64,000 nt of DNA from Microthrixaceae bacterium (GCA_020845705.1 JADLFH010000067.1:36455-100454), one strand, 5' to 3'. Positions 36,477-45,964 are shown, counted from the first letter of the stretch. Numbers and translations: made by a program. The notes: generated by a model from the letters alone, not told the origin.

Positions 36477-38027
36477 GTGTCCGCGCAAGTTCCCCGAACG
36501 CCCCACCCCCCGCTGCGCCCCAGCGGCCTGGCTGCCGTGACGATCGTGGCAGTCGTGGCGGTCCTACTTGCCGCCACCCTCACCGGAGGTGGGTTCGGAG
36601 ACCCAAGCGATGCCCAACTCGGATTCGGCCCGTCGTCGACGGTCGCGCTGGGGGAGGTGCCGACGAGCGTCGCGCCATCGCTGACGGCGGCCGGCCGGAT
36701 CGCGTATGTGACGCCCGGTGGAGATGTTGTCGTGGCGGCGGCCGACGGATCGGATCCGCTGACCGTCGGCGCCGGCGCTGTCGTGAACCAGAGCGGGTTG
36801 GCGCCCCTGGCGTGGTCGCCTGTGGGCGACCGGATCGCCTACGTGCGAGACGACGGAGCCTTGGTGTTGGCATCGACCGACGCGGAGGAGCCTCCGATCA
36901 TCGCCGCTACCAACGCCATCGTGTCGCCGACGGCGTCGGAGAAGATCCTCAGTTTCGACGTCACCAGCACGGCCGTCGCCTACCTCGCAGCCGGCGTCAA
37001 CGGTGCGCCCCACGCGGCTGTCGCCCTCTACGACGGACCCTCCAGCGGCGAGATCGTCCCGTTGACGGATCCGACCACACGGATCCCCGAGGAGTTCCGC
37101 TTCTCGCCGCTGGATCCGGTGCTCTACCTCCAATCGCGCAGCACCGACACGGGGCTCTCGCTGCCCATAGCCCTGGTCGACCCGTTCAACCACAGTCCGT
37201 TCGATTCGCCGCTCAACGCAGCCGACCCCGCCTTCGCCCCGGACGGCTCGAAGGTCTACGGGGTCATCGAGTTGGGAGCGTCCCAACTCGTCAGCATCAA
37301 CGTGGTGGACGCCAAGTTCGAGCTGCTGCGTGACCAGGACCGCATCTGTGGTCCTCAACCCTCACCTGACGGCAACCGCATCGCCTATGGCGCCGGCAAG
37401 ACGTGCAACGAGTTGTGGGTGATGCGCTCGGATGGGACCGACGCCAGGCGCGTGGCGAAGTTGTCGGGTCGTTCGACCTTCGCCGGCGCGACGCTGAGCT
37501 GGAGCCTCGACGGAACGGTGGTGTCCCACGCCGCTTGCCGCCTCGGTGCCGAGGAGGCGCCGAGCTGTGGGGGCGGCTACCTCGATATCGACGTCACCAC
37601 CGGTGTGGTGTCGCGACGCGCCGAGGCGGGTTCGGTCCTACGGGAGTATCGCCCGCTGATCAAACCGCTCAAGGCAACCATCGAGATGCGTGGGCCCATC
37701 CGCTATGACGGCGGCATGGTGGTCCGATCGAGCCAGGCGCCCCAGCTTCTACAGCGGCCCCGGGACGCGGTGGTGACGGTGCATGCCTTCGACGACCGCG
37801 ACGAGCGCCGCGCCTTCGACCTGAAGCTGCTCACCACGACCGACTCGCTCTATGTGAACGGCACCATCCGCATCCAGGATCCCGCCGCGGACTTCGACGA
37901 GGAGGTCTTCGTGTTCGGCCAGATCCTGGTGCAGAGCTACCGCTTCGGCGTGTTCAGGGGGATCTGGATCCGCAGCTCGTCGATGCCGTTCAAGACGGGG
38001 CTCATCGACCTGACCGTCTATCGCTGA
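36477..38027 (+). CDS. Membrane-anchored TolB-like beta-propeller protein
   Basis: 516 aa from GTG 36477. One N-terminal hydrophobic helix (AAVTIVAVVAVLLAATLTG) without a lipobox suggests a signal anchor. The rest contains WD40-like/TolB repeats: PLAWSPVGDRIAYV, AFAPDGSKVYGV, PQPSPDGNRIAYGAG and LSWSLDGTVVSHA. An exported protein-interaction or carbohydrate-sensing role is possible but unproven. It is sandwiched between glgP (divergent) and glgE (47 nt downstream), so co-transcription with glgE is likely. Confidence 0.75.
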   Translation: MSAQVPRTPHPPLRPSGLAAVTIVAVVAVLLAATLTGGGFGDPSDAQLGFGPSSTVALGEVPTSVAPSLTAAGRIAYVTPGGDVVVAAADGSDPLTVGAGAVVNQSGLAPLAWSPVGDRIAYVRDDGALVLASTDAEEPPIIAATNAIVSPTASEKILSFDVTSTAVAYLAAGVNGAPHAAVALYDGPSSGEIVPLTDPTTRIPEEFRFSPLDPVLYLQSRSTDTGLSLPIALVDPFNHSPFDSPLNAADPAFAPDGSKVYGVIELGASQLVSINVVDAKFELLRDQDRICGPQPSPDGNRIAYGAGKTCNELWVMRSDGTDARRVAKLSGRSTFAGATLSWSLDGTVVSHAACRLGAEEAPSCGGGYLDIDVTTGVVSRRAEAGSVLREYRPLIKPLKATIEMRGPIRYDGGMVVRSSQAPQLLQRPRDAVVTVHAFDDRDERRAFDLKLLTTTDSLYVNGTIRIQDPAADFDEEVFVFGQILVQSYRFGVFRGIWIRSSSMPFKTGLIDLTVYR

Positions 38028-38059
38028 GAGGATCGGGCGTCTTGGAGGATTGGATCTCA

Positions 38060-38077
38060 ATGTTCGAGTTGCCATGA
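38060..38077 (+). CDS. Putative 5-codon leader ORF coupled to glgE
   Basis: ATG 38060, codons MFELP, TGA 38075-38077, which overlaps the glgE ATG 38074 as ATGA. GGAGGA (38044-38049) lies about 10 nt upstream of this ATG but about 25 nt from the glgE ATG, so re-initiation would explain glgE translation. Too short to support on sequence alone. Confidence 0.25.
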   Translation: MFELP

Positions 38078-39993
38078 CCGGCCGAATCGTCATCGACGAC
38101 ATCTCGCCATCGACGCCCAACGGGTTCGCGCCCAGCGTTCTGGTAGGCGAAGCCCTCGGTGTCGGCGCAACGATCTTCCGTGACGGCCATGGGCTGTTGG
38201 CCGCGCAGGTCCGCTGGCGGAGTGAGGGTTCGGACTGCTGGGGGGTCCTTCCCCTCGTTCCGGGATACGAGGATCGATGGACGGCCACGCTGAGCTTCGA
38301 GGAGATCGGTCGGTACGAGGTCGTCATCGACGCCTGGACTCGTCGCTTCGCCACCTGGCGCCGCGACCTTCAGCGGTGGCTCTCGGTGGGTGAGGACATC
38401 GCGTCCGAGCTGCTCGCGGGCGCCGACCTGTTGAGCGAGCTCGCCGAGGGGGTGCCGATCGCGGATCGGGGGCGGCTGGAGTCCGCCGTCAAGACGATGA
38501 GGACCACCACATGCGCGGAACGGGTGCGCCTCGACGCCGGGCTGGACGACGCCGTCGCCGCGTTGGTGGACCACCTACCGGACCCCTGGGACGCAACGTC
38601 GTCGCCCTCGATCATCGTGGAAGTCGAGCGTCGACGCGCCGGTGTTGGCGCGTGGTACGAGATGTTCCCCCGTTCCGAAGGCGGGCTCCGCGCCTCGATC
38701 GGCCGCCTCGACGCAATCGCCGAGATGGGATTCGACGTCCTCTACCTGCCCCCGATCCACCCCGTCGGGGTGACCGGCCGCAAGGGCCGCGGCAACTCGC
38801 CGAGGGCCCTACCCGGCGAAGTGGGCAGCCCTTGGGCCATCGGCGCAGCGGCAGGGGGGCACTGCGCGATCGAGCCGAGCATCGGCACGCTCGCCGACTT
38901 CGACGCGTTCGTCGATGCCGCGGCCGAACGGGGCCTGGAGGTGGCACTCGACTACGCCTTGCAGTGCTCGCCCGATCATCCGTGGGTCAGGGAGCATCCG
39001 GCCTGGTTCCGTCGGCGGGGGGACGGTTCCATCCGCTACGCGGAGAACCCCCCGAAGCGCTACCAGGACATCTATCCCCTCGACTTCTGGACCGCGGAGG
39101 AAGCGGATCGGATCGACCTCTGGACGGCATGCCACGAGATCCTGGAGTTCTGGATCGACCGGGGCGTTCGGATCTTCCGGGTCGACAACCCCCACACGAA
39201 GCCGATGGTGTTCTGGGAGTGGTTGATCCCACTGGTCCGCTCACGGCACCCCGATGTCGTGTTCCTCTCCGAGGCGTTCACCAAACCCGCGATGATGGCT
39301 CGCCTGGCGGAGGTCGGGTTCAGCCAGAGCTACACGTACTTCACGTGGCGTCACGAGCCGTGGGACGTGCGCGCCTATGTCGAGGAGCTCGCGAACGGCC
39401 CGGCGAGGGGATATTTCCGACCCACGTTCTGGCCGACCACCCCCGACATCCTGGCGGGTGTCCTGCGGAACGGAAATCGCGCGGCCTTCCAGCTTCGTGC
39501 GCTGCTGGCGGCGCTGTTGTCGCCCAGCTACGGCATCTACTCGGGCTATGAGCTGTGCGAGAACCGGCCTGCGTCACCTGACAACGAGGAGTTCGCCGAC
39601 TCCGAGAAGTACCAGCTCGTGGAACGCGACTGGGACCGACCGGACTCCCTCGCGCCGTTCCTGACCTCGTTGAACACGATCCGGCGAGCCCACCCCGGCT
39701 GCGAGAGCCTCGACGTGGTGTTCCACCACAGCGAGAACGACCGGATGCTGGCGTGGTCCAAGGGCGACCTCCTGGTGATCGCGAACTTCGACGTGCACGG
39801 ACCCCAGGAGTCCACCGTGTGGATCGACGCCGCTGCAATGGGCCTGCCCGAGCAGTTCGACGTGATCGACCTGCTCGACGACGGCGTCACCTACCGCTGG
39901 CATCACGGTGGCAACTACGTTCGACTCGACCCGGCCCACAGGGTCGCCCACGTGTTCCGAATCGAGTCCGATCGACCCGCACCCGCCGCGTGA
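38074..39993 (+). CDS. glgE: Alpha-1,4-glucan:maltose-1-phosphate maltosyltransferase
   Basis: GH13_3 enzyme that extends alpha-1,4-glucans using maltose-1-phosphate. ATG 38074 gives 639 aa; an in-frame TTG 38050 lies directly against a GGAGGA and would add eight residues. Motifs: [10 protein letters not shown] near 200, [24 protein letters not shown] with nucleophile Asp371, and FLSEAFTKP with acid/base Glu400 (29 residues apart, as in the Streptomyces enzyme). The C-terminal region has [11 protein letters not shown]. Maltose-1-phosphate must come from GlgM or a maltokinase; the maltokinase homologue nearby appears inactive. Confidence 0.95.
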   Translation: MTGRIVIDDISPSTPNGFAPSVLVGEALGVGATIFRDGHGLLAAQVRWRSEGSDCWGVLPLVPGYEDRWTATLSFEEIGRYEVVIDAWTRRFATWRRDLQRWLSVGEDIASELLAGADLLSELAEGVPIADRGRLESAVKTMRTTTCAERVRLDAGLDDAVAALVDHLPDPWDATSSPSIIVEVERRRAGVGAWYEMFPRSEGGLRASIGRLDAIAEMGFDVLYLPPIHPVGVTGRKGRGNSPRALPGEVGSPWAIGAAAGGHCAIEPSIGTLADFDAFVDAAAERGLEVALDYALQCSPDHPWVREHPAWFRRRGDGSIRYAENPPKRYQDIYPLDFWTAEEADRIDLWTACHEILEFWIDRGVRIFRVDNPHTKPMVFWEWLIPLVRSRHPDVVFLSEAFTKPAMMARLAEVGFSQSYTYFTWRHEPWDVRAYVEELANGPARGYFRPTFWPTTPDILAGVLRNGNRAAFQLRALLAALLSPSYGIYSGYELCENRPASPDNEEFADSEKYQLVERDWDRPDSLAPFLTSLNTIRRAHPGCESLDVVFHHSENDRMLAWSKGDLLVIANFDVHGPQESTVWIDAAAMGLPEQFDVIDLLDDGVTYRWHHGGNYVRLDPAHRVAHVFRIESDRPAPAA

Positions 39994-40034
39994 GCGATGA
40001 TCTTCGCTCCGCATCGCGAGAAAAGAGCACCAAG

Positions 40035-41234
40035 ATGACCAATCGCGTCTTCGTCGTCGGCGTCGGCATGACCAAGTTCGAGAAGCCCGGACGCCGTGAG
40101 GGCTGGGACTACCCCGCGATGGCCAAAGAGTCGGGAACCAAGGCGTTGGAGGACGCCGGCGTTCGCTACGAGCAGATCGAGGAGGTGCACGTCGGCTACG
40201 TGTACGGCGACTCCACCTGCGGCCAGCGGGCGGTCTACGAGCTGGGAACCACGGGCGTCCCGATCACGAACGTGAACAACAACTGCTCGACGGGGACCAC
40301 CGCCCTGTTCCTCGCGGCGCGGGCAATCCGAGGCGGCTTCGCCAACTGCGCCCTCGCTCTTGGGTTCGAGAAGATGCAGCCCGGTTCGTTGCAAGCGGCG
40401 TTCGCGGACCGCGAGCAGCCACTCATGCGGCACGTGTCCGAGCTCATGAAGTTCCGTGAGTTCGCGATGCCGGTCGCTCCGTGGATGTTCGGCGCCGCGG
40501 GGGTGGAGCACATGGAGCAGTACGGGTCAACTTGGGAGCACTACGCGCGTATCGCGGAGAAGAACCACCGGCACTCGGTGAACAACCCCTATGCCCAGTT
40601 CCAGGAGCCGTTCGGCATCGAGGAGATCCGCGAGTCGAAGATGGTCTACGAGCCGTTGGGTCTCACCCGACCAATGTGCTCGCCGACGTCGGACGGTTCC
40701 GCCGCGGCGGTGTTGGCCGGCGAGAGCTTCGTCGAGGCCCATGGTCTCGGGGACCGTGCAGTGGAGATCGTTGGACAGGCGATGGTCACCGACTTGGCAT
40801 CGACCTTCGAGGCGGGAACCGCACGAGCAGTGGTCGGCGCGGACATGAGCGCGGCGGCTGCGAGGTCGGTCTACGACCAGGCCGGGATCGGCCCCGAAGA
40901 CGTCGATGTCATCGAGCTTCACGACTGCTTCGCGCCCAACGAACTGCTCACCTACGAAGCCCTGGGCCTTTGCGCCGAAGGCGAAGGCCATCACCTGGTC
41001 GATTCGGGCGACACGACCTACGGGGGTCGTTGGGTGGTCAATCCCTCGGGTGGCTTGATCTCCAAGGGTCACCCGCTCGGGGCAACCGGGCTCGCGCAGT
41101 GCGCCGAGATGACCTGGCAGATGCGCGGCGACGCGGATGCCCGCCAGGTGGAGGGCGCGACGGTCGGGTTGGCGCACAACATCGGATTGGGAGGGGCGGC
41201 GTTCGTCACCGCCTACCGCCCGGCCAACCGCTGA
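40035..41234 (+). CDS. Thiolase-family (SCP-x type) acyl-CoA acetyltransferase or lipid-transfer protein
   Basis: 399 aa. ATG 40035 is the natural family start ([17 protein letters not shown]). Catalytic Cys84 is in [14 protein letters not shown], then [17 protein letters not shown] and the C-terminal [13 protein letters not shown] and HNIGLGGAA. This pattern matches the SCP-x/non-decarboxylating thiolase group involved in sterol or branched fatty acid side-chain cleavage. The final catalytic Cys of degradative thiolases (CxGxG) is replaced by HNIGLGG, as usual for this subgroup. Its presence between glgE and the kinase-like gene has no obvious metabolic link. Confidence 0.88.
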   Translation: MTNRVFVVGVGMTKFEKPGRREGWDYPAMAKESGTKALEDAGVRYEQIEEVHVGYVYGDSTCGQRAVYELGTTGVPITNVNNNCSTGTTALFLAARAIRGGFANCALALGFEKMQPGSLQAAFADREQPLMRHVSELMKFREFAMPVAPWMFGAAGVEHMEQYGSTWEHYARIAEKNHRHSVNNPYAQFQEPFGIEEIRESKMVYEPLGLTRPMCSPTSDGSAAAVLAGESFVEAHGLGDRAVEIVGQAMVTDLASTFEAGTARAVVGADMSAAAARSVYDQAGIGPEDVDVIELHDCFAPNELLTYEALGLCAEGEGHHLVDSGDTTYGGRWVVNPSGGLISKGHPLGATGLAQCAEMTWQMRGDADARQVEGATVGLAHNIGLGGAAFVTAYRPANR

Positions 41235-41282
41235 AGAGCCGTAGCGGGCGAGAGGGTCCACTGACTGCGGCGCGGGCTTTGC

Positions 41283-41288
41283 TAAACC
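41283..41288 (+). promoter_or_regulatory. Possible -10 of the maltokinase-like gene
   Basis: TAAACC with 7 nt to ATC 41296. It lacks the final T of TANNNT, but glgB downstream has the same layout (TAGACC, 7 nt, ATG). Confidence 0.25.
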
Positions 41289-41295
41289 CCCGGGG

Positions 41296-42687
41296 ATCGA
41301 ACCCGATGCTCTAGTCCGTGCTCTCGCAGAGCGGCTACGCCACTGGTTGCCGACTCAACACTGGTTCCGGGCGGTGGGCGAGGTGCCCGACGCCGTGGTG
41401 CCCCTCGAGCTGGAGGTGTTGGCCGAAGGCTGGCCCACCCTCGTGTGGTGTCCGGTCGAGGTCACTGCGCCCTCCGGGGCGGTAGACCGCTACCAGCTCG
41501 TGTTGGCACTGCATCGGATCGCATCCGCAGCGTCGGAGCCCGAGGCGCTCATCGGGGTCGTGGCTGCGCCCGCGGGAACCGCACACGTCTATGACGCTCT
41601 GGGCGACGCGGCCGGGTCGCTGTTGCTGGCTCACCACGTCGCTCCCGACATCAAGGTGGAAGCGCCCGATCCGCGGCGTCGGCGTGACGGAAGGACCTCC
41701 AGCGTCGCGTTCGACGACCGTTGGGAGCTCACGGTCTACCGGCATCTCGACGACGGAGCCGAAGCCGACGTGGCGCTGCCCTTGGCGCTGGGGCGACGCG
41801 GGGTGGCGGCTGTCAACCCGCCGGTCGCCACCTGGCACCGCCACGGCTGGGACCTTGCCGCGTTGCGGCGCGAGTCGGGACACGGCCCCGACGGGATCGA
41901 GGTGGCGCGGCGATCGTTGTCGGAGTTGTTCGCCCGCCGCTGCCCGCCCCAGGACTGCCGTGCAGACATCCGCGCCGATGCCGAGCGACTCGGAGCCGCC
42001 GTGGCCGAGGTTCACCTGGGGCTCGCCGAGACCTTCGAGACCGAATCGCTGACGGGTCGCATGCTGCGTCGGGAACTGCTGGCCCGAGCGCGTCGCTGCT
42101 CGCCCGGTCGGTTGGATCTGTCGGGGATCGGATCTTCGCTGGAGCGCCTCGACGATGTCGCGGAGCTCGGCGTGGTCATCCGCGTCCACGGAGAGCTCCA
42201 CCTGTCGAACGTCGAACGCGAGCGTCGCCAATGGCACCTTCGCGGCTTCGTCCGCCCGGGAGAACACGACACACGCAGGTCTTCCCCTCTGAGGGACGTG
42301 GCCGCGATCACCCGGGGTTTGAGACAGGCGGCGGTTCTGGCCGCGGCCGAACGGTCGAGCGTCGCTCCCAGAACCCCCTTACCGGGACTCGACGTGGCGG
42401 GCGAGCGCATGGTCGAGCGCGAGGGCGACAGGGAGCTGGCGCTGTTGGCGGACGCCTGGGCGGAACGGGCGATCAAGGCCTTCGTCGCCGGCTACGCAGC
42501 CACTGCGGGCGTCCACCGGCTCCTGCCCGAGGATCGGACTGCTCGCGACGCGGTGCTCGCCCTGTACGAACTGACCGACGACCTGGACCTGCTGAAGTGG
42601 GAGTTCGCCCGCCGGTCCGTCGTCGTCGACCTGCGCGAGGCATCCGGGGCCGGGTCGATCCTCGGCCATCTCGTGGACAAGAGCTGA
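41296..42687 (+). CDS. Maltokinase (Mak/Pep2) homologue lacking catalytic residues
   Basis: Homologous to maltokinases that make maltose-1-phosphate for GlgE: N-terminal LRHWLPTQHWFRAVG (family WLPxQRWF), middle ELLARARR, and C-terminal SPLRDVAAITRGLRQAA and LALYELTDDLDLLKWEF. The catalytic loop reads RVHGELHLSN instead of HGDLHL (Glu at 42193-42195), and the metal-binding Asp of LIDFEGEP is Gly (42244-42246, LRGFVRP). Activity is therefore doubtful. The first RTG/TTG start is TTG 41347, inside the conserved motif. The open frame reaches back to a stop at 41242, and ATC 41296 would give a natural N-terminus (463 aa). It precedes glgB. Confidence 0.75.
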   Translation: MEPDALVRALAERLRHWLPTQHWFRAVGEVPDAVVPLELEVLAEGWPTLVWCPVEVTAPSGAVDRYQLVLALHRIASAASEPEALIGVVAAPAGTAHVYDALGDAAGSLLLAHHVAPDIKVEAPDPRRRRDGRTSSVAFDDRWELTVYRHLDDGAEADVALPLALGRRGVAAVNPPVATWHRHGWDLAALRRESGHGPDGIEVARRSLSELFARRCPPQDCRADIRADAERLGAAVAEVHLGLAETFETESLTGRMLRRELLARARRCSPGRLDLSGIGSSLERLDDVAELGVVIRVHGELHLSNVERERRQWHLRGFVRPGEHDTRRSSPLRDVAAITRGLRQAAVLAAAERSSVAPRTPLPGLDVAGERMVEREGDRELALLADAWAERAIKAFVAGYAATAGVHRLLPEDRTARDAVLALYELTDDLDLLKWEFARRSVVVDLREASGAGSILGHLVDKS

Positions 42688-42714
42688 GCGACACGACGCC
42701 GCCCACCACGGTGC

Positions 42715-42720
42715 TAGACC
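42715..42720 (+). promoter_or_regulatory. Possible leaderless-type -10 of glgB
   Basis: TAGACC with 7 nt to ATG 42728; no Shine-Dalgarno between the kinase-like stop and glgB. The hexamer lacks the final T. Confidence 0.3.
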
Positions 42721-42727
42721 CCGCCCG

Positions 42728-44617
42728 ATGAGCAGCGCGACAGTCGGTGAGCTGGACCTCCACCTCTTCAACGAGGGACGGCACCGCCGTCTCTGGGAGG
42801 TTCTGGGGGCGCACCACCAGCCCGGGGGCGGTGTCCGCTTCTCGGTGTGGGCGCCGAACGCGACCGGCGCGCAGGTGCTCGGCGACTGGAACGGGTGGGC
42901 GGGTGGAGTGGACCTGCTCGCTCCGTTGGGCAACTCCGGCGTGTGGAGCGGCGTGATCCCGGCCGCGGCGGCGGGACACGCCTACAAGTTCGAGCTCCGC
43001 AGCCGGGAAGGCCGTGGGTTGGTCCGCTGCGACCCCTTTGCCCGACAGGCCGAGGTGCCTCCTCGCAACGCCGGAGTCATCGCGGCTCCCTCCGAGCACC
43101 GCTGGGGTGACGGCGACTGGCGCAGGGAGAGGGCCGAGCGGAACAGCGGTCGATGCGCGATCTACGAGCTGCACGCAGGGTCGTGGCGCCGCCACCCCGA
43201 TGGTCGACCGCTCGGCTACCGCGAGCTGGCCGAACCCCTGGCGGCTCATGTCTCGGAGCTCGGATTCACCCACGTCGAGTTCCTGCCGTTGGCATGGCAC
43301 CCCTACGGGGGCTCGTGGGGCTATCAGGTCACGGGGTTCTACGCACCCGATTCGCGCTATGGGAGCCCCGATGAGCTCCGCGCGCTCATCGACGTGCTCC
43401 ACCAGGCCGGCATCGGTGTGATCGCAGACTGGGTCCCGGCGCACTTCCCCCGCGACGAGGGCGCACTCGCCCGTTTCGACGGCACGCCCCTCTACGAGCA
43501 CGCGGACCCTCGGCGCGGCGAGCACCCCGACTGGGGTACCTACGTGTTCAACCACGGCCGCCACGAGGTCCGCAACTTCCTCGTGGCCAACGCGCTGTAC
43601 TGGCTCGAAGAGTTCCACCTCGACGGACTCCGCGTCGACGCGGTCGCGTCGATGCTGTACCTCGACTACAGCCGGGAACCGGGGGAGTGGATACCAAACG
43701 AGCACGGTGGCCGAGAAGACCTCGAGGCATGCACGTTCCTTCGCGAGCTCAACGAGGCGGTCGCCGAGGACCACCCCGGTGCGCTCGTAGCCGCCGAGGA
43801 CTCCACGGCGTGGCCCGGTGTGACCGCAGCGACCCACCACGGTGGGCTCGGGTTTGGCCGCAAGTGGAACCTCGGTTGGATGCACGACACGTTGTCGTTC
43901 CTCGCCCACGACCCGATCCATCGCAGCCATCACCACGGCCAGATGACCTTTCCGCTCGTGTACGCCTTCGACGAGCGATGGGTGCTGCCCTTGAGCCACG
44001 ACGAGGTGGTCCACGGCAAGGGGTCGCTGCTGTCCAAGATGCCCGGCGACCGCTGGCAGCAGCTCGCCAACCTCCGGGCGCTGCTGGCGTGGCAGTGGTC
44101 GTTGCCCGGACAGCCGCTGGTGTTCATGGGCACCGAGCTCGCCACGCCGTGGGAGTGGGCGGAGAACGGTGAGCTGGCATGGCACCTCTCCGACGACCCC
44201 GGCCACGGCGGTGTTGGCCGACTCATCGGAGACCTGAACTGCCTTGCCGCCACCCACCCGGCGTTGTGGGTGGGAGACGACGTAGAGCGCCACGAGGGCC
44301 AACACGTCGCGTGGTGGCTCGACGCCGGCGACACCGACCACTCGGTGTTCACCCTGGCCCGTCGGGATCCTGCCAGCGGGGAGTGCGTGATCGTGGCCGC
44401 CAACCTCACCCCGGTTCCGCGCCACGGGTATCGCATCGGGGTGCCCTCGGCGGGCCCGTGGCGAGAGGTGCTGACGACCGACGATCGGCGTTACGGGGGA
44501 AGCGGCCTGGTCAACGGCACGATCAGCGGGGACCCGACATCGCCGTGGCAAGGCCAACCGCAGTCCGTGCTGGTCACGATGCCGCCTCTGGGCATCACGT
44601 TCCTGGCCGTAGCCTGA
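42728..44617 (+). CDS. glgB: 1,4-alpha-glucan branching enzyme
   Basis: GH13_9 enzyme that introduces alpha-1,6 branches into glucans. 629 aa. An N-terminal CBM48 domain (VRFSVWAPNATGAQVLGDWNGW) is followed by the barrel: VEFLPLAWHPYGGSWGYQVTGFYAP (split here), GLRVDAVASMLYLDYSR with nucleophile Asp304, AAEDSTAWP with Glu357, and LPLSHDEVVHGK. It lacks the extra N1 domain of long GlgB forms. It is last in the glgE-thiolase-kinase-like-glgB run and lies 8 nt before the rhomboid gene. Confidence 0.95.
   Translation: MSSATVGELDLHLFNEGRHRRLWEVLGAHHQPGGGVRFSVWAPNATGAQVLGDWNGWAGGVDLLAPLGNSGVWSGVIPAAAAGHAYKFELRSREGRGLVRCDPFARQAEVPPRNAGVIAAPSEHRWGDGDWRRERAERNSGRCAIYELHAGSWRRHPDGRPLGYRELAEPLAAHVSELGFTHVEFLPLAWHPYGGSWGYQVTGFYAPDSRYGSPDELRALIDVLHQAGIGVIADWVPAHFPRDEGALARFDGTPLYEHADPRRGEHPDWGTYVFNHGRHEVRNFLVANALYWLEEFHLDGLRVDAVASMLYLDYSREPGEWIPNEHGGREDLEACTFLRELNEAVAEDHPGALVAAEDSTAWPGVTAATHHGGLGFGRKWNLGWMHDTLSFLAHDPIHRSHHHGQMTFPLVYAFDERWVLPLSHDEVVHGKGSLLSKMPGDRWQQLANLRALLAWQWSLPGQPLVFMGTELATPWEWAENGELAWHLSDDPGHGGVGRLIGDLNCLAATHPALWVGDDVERHEGQHVAWWLDAGDTDHSVFTLARRDPASGECVIVAANLTPVPRHGYRIGVPSAGPWREVLTTDDRRYGGSGLVNGTISGDPTSPWQGQPQSVLVTMPPLGITFLAVA
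44610..44615 (+). promoter_or_regulatory. -10 element at the glgB 3' end, for the rhomboid gene
   Basis: TAGCCT overlaps the glgB stop codon region and lies 9 nt before GTG 44625. Confidence 0.35.
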
Positions 44618-44624
44618 GCGCCTC

Positions 44625-45506
44625 GTGACCATCCCCAGCCCTCATCAGCCCACGTCCTGCTATCGCCACCACGATCGTCGTGCAGGCGTCACCTGCCAGC
44701 GCTGCAACCGCCCCATCTGTCCGAGCTGCATGATCACCGCATCCGTGGGGTTCCAGTGCCCGGAGTGCGCAAAGGCGGGGGCGCGACATTCGAGGACCAT
44801 CGACGTCGCCACCCAGCGACGCCAACTCGATCGACCGCCCGCGGCCACCATGACGCTGCTGGCGATGAACATCGTCGTGTTCGTGCTGGGTGCGGTCATG
44901 GACCGGCGGCTGGGACTCGGCTTCGGCGGGGGAGACTTCGAGGCCCGGTGGGGGTCGTGGGACCGTGCCGTTGCGGCTGGTGAGTGGTGGCGGCTGATCA
45001 CCGCCGGGTTCATTCACTTCGGGATCATCCACCTGGGCCTCAACATGTACGCGCTGTACATCCTCGGCCCGACCCTGGAACGACTGTTGGGCCAGGCGCG
45101 GTTCGTGCTCCTCTACTTCGTCGCGTTGATGGGCGGATCGCTGGGCTCGATCATCCTCGAGCCGAACGCGCTGAGCGCGGGCGCATCCGGTGCCATCTTC
45201 GGCATCTTCGGCGCATACGCGGTGGTGGAGTTGAGTCGTGGGGTCAACCCGCTGCGCACCGACGTGGGCACCACAATCATGTTGAACCTCGTGTTGACCT
45301 TCACCATCGGTGGCATTTCCATCGGAGGCCACGTCGGTGGGCTGGTGGCAGGGTCCGCGGGTGCGGCGGCGCTGTTGCTGGGAACCCCCCTGCCGCGTCA
45401 GCGCAACTCCGAGCAGGCGGGGAGGGCGGCGGCGGTGGTGGCGTTGGGGCTTGTGTGCTGTGCCGCCGCGATCCAGATCGCGCGGTCCCGCTACGGGCTG
45501 GGCTGA
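44625..45506 (+). CDS. Rhomboid intramembrane serine protease with N-terminal zinc-binding domain
   Basis: 293 aa from GTG 44625. The first 50 residues form a B-box-like zinc finger: CYRHHDRRAGVTCQRCNRPIC, CxxC at PSCMITASVGFQCPECAKAG (each run split here at its centre). Six or so membrane helices follow. The catalytic dyad is Ser188 in GASGAIFGIFGAYAVVE and His236 in GGHVGGLVAG, and GLNMYALYILGPTLER is a typical loop. It cleaves membrane-embedded substrates; substrates are unknown. The 3' end overlaps the convergent SRPBCC gene by 16 bp. Confidence 0.92.
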   Translation: MTIPSPHQPTSCYRHHDRRAGVTCQRCNRPICPSCMITASVGFQCPECAKAGARHSRTIDVATQRRQLDRPPAATMTLLAMNIVVFVLGAVMDRRLGLGFGGGDFEARWGSWDRAVAAGEWWRLITAGFIHFGIIHLGLNMYALYILGPTLERLLGQARFVLLYFVALMGGSLGSIILEPNALSAGASGAIFGIFGAYAVVELSRGVNPLRTDVGTTIMLNLVLTFTIGGISIGGHVGGLVAGSAGAAALLLGTPLPRQRNSEQAGRAAAVVALGLVCCAAAIQIARSRYGLG

Positions 45507-45952
45507 AGGCGCCTACCGCCGGCGAATCGCTGCTCCAGGCGGCGCATGGAGCGTCGCCAGATGACCATCAGCACCGGTGCCGCGAGCCACGAGCCGATCG
45601 GCCCGCCCATCCACCACGGGAATCGGAGCTTCTCGCTCCAAGTCAGCTTCGTGCGTTGGCGGGGTCGCCGCGTGAGGCGGATCGTCCCCTGACCGCTCAC
45701 CACTCCCTCGTGGCGGACGCCGATGCGGCGCTTGGGCACCCACTCGGTCACCGTCATGCGGTCGGTGAGATGTATGGGGCCCAGAGAGGTATCGCATTCG
45801 AGGGTCGCGCCGACTCCCTCCCGGGTGGCTGAGGTGAAGCGGATCACGTCCGCATCGACCATCCACTCGGAGTGGGAGTCCAGCCGGCGGAGGTCGTCCC
45901 ACACCACCGACGGTGGTGCGTCAAGGCGTACCGAGACCCTGAGTCTTGCCAT
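45491..45952 (-). CDS. SRPBCC (polyketide cyclase/START-like) family protein
   Basis: 153 aa. ATG 45952 is selected because TAGCTT lies exactly 6 nt upstream on the minus strand; GTG 45958 is an alternative. Sequence pattern: VSVRLDAPPSVVWDDLRRLDSHSEWM, a long central beta-sheet (HLTDRMTVTEWVPKRRIGVRHEGVVSG), and a C-terminal helix, ending with a hydrophobic segment (IGSWLAAPVLMVIW). This matches the SRPBCC helix-grip fold that binds hydrophobic ligands. No ligand can be predicted. Confidence 0.82.
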   Translation of the reverse strand: MARLRVSVRLDAPPSVVWDDLRRLDSHSEWMVDADVIRFTSATREGVGATLECDTSLGPIHLTDRMTVTEWVPKRRIGVRHEGVVSGQGTIRLTRRPRQRTKLTWSEKLRFPWWMGGPIGSWLAAPVLMVIWRRSMRRLEQRFAGGRRLQPSP

Positions 45953-45958
45953 CGCCAC

Positions 45959-45964
45959 AAGCTA
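45959..45964 (-). promoter_or_regulatory. Leaderless-type -10 of the SRPBCC gene
   Basis: Minus-strand TAGCTT followed by exactly 6 nt and ATG 45952. Confidence 0.5.

Noticed and set aside
41284..41346. tRNA-like sequence on the minus strand with a perfect T-arm (TCGGG-TTCGATC-CCCGG) and a D-arm-like GCTC/GAGC
   Set aside because: There is not enough sequence between the D-like and T arms for an anticodon arm (about 12 nt where 22 are needed), the acceptor strands pair only partly, and the region reads as coding for the maltokinase-like N-terminus on the other strand.
42473..44632. Minus-strand open frame of about 700 codons across glgB
   Set aside because: Same shadow effect; glgB is unambiguous on the plus strand.
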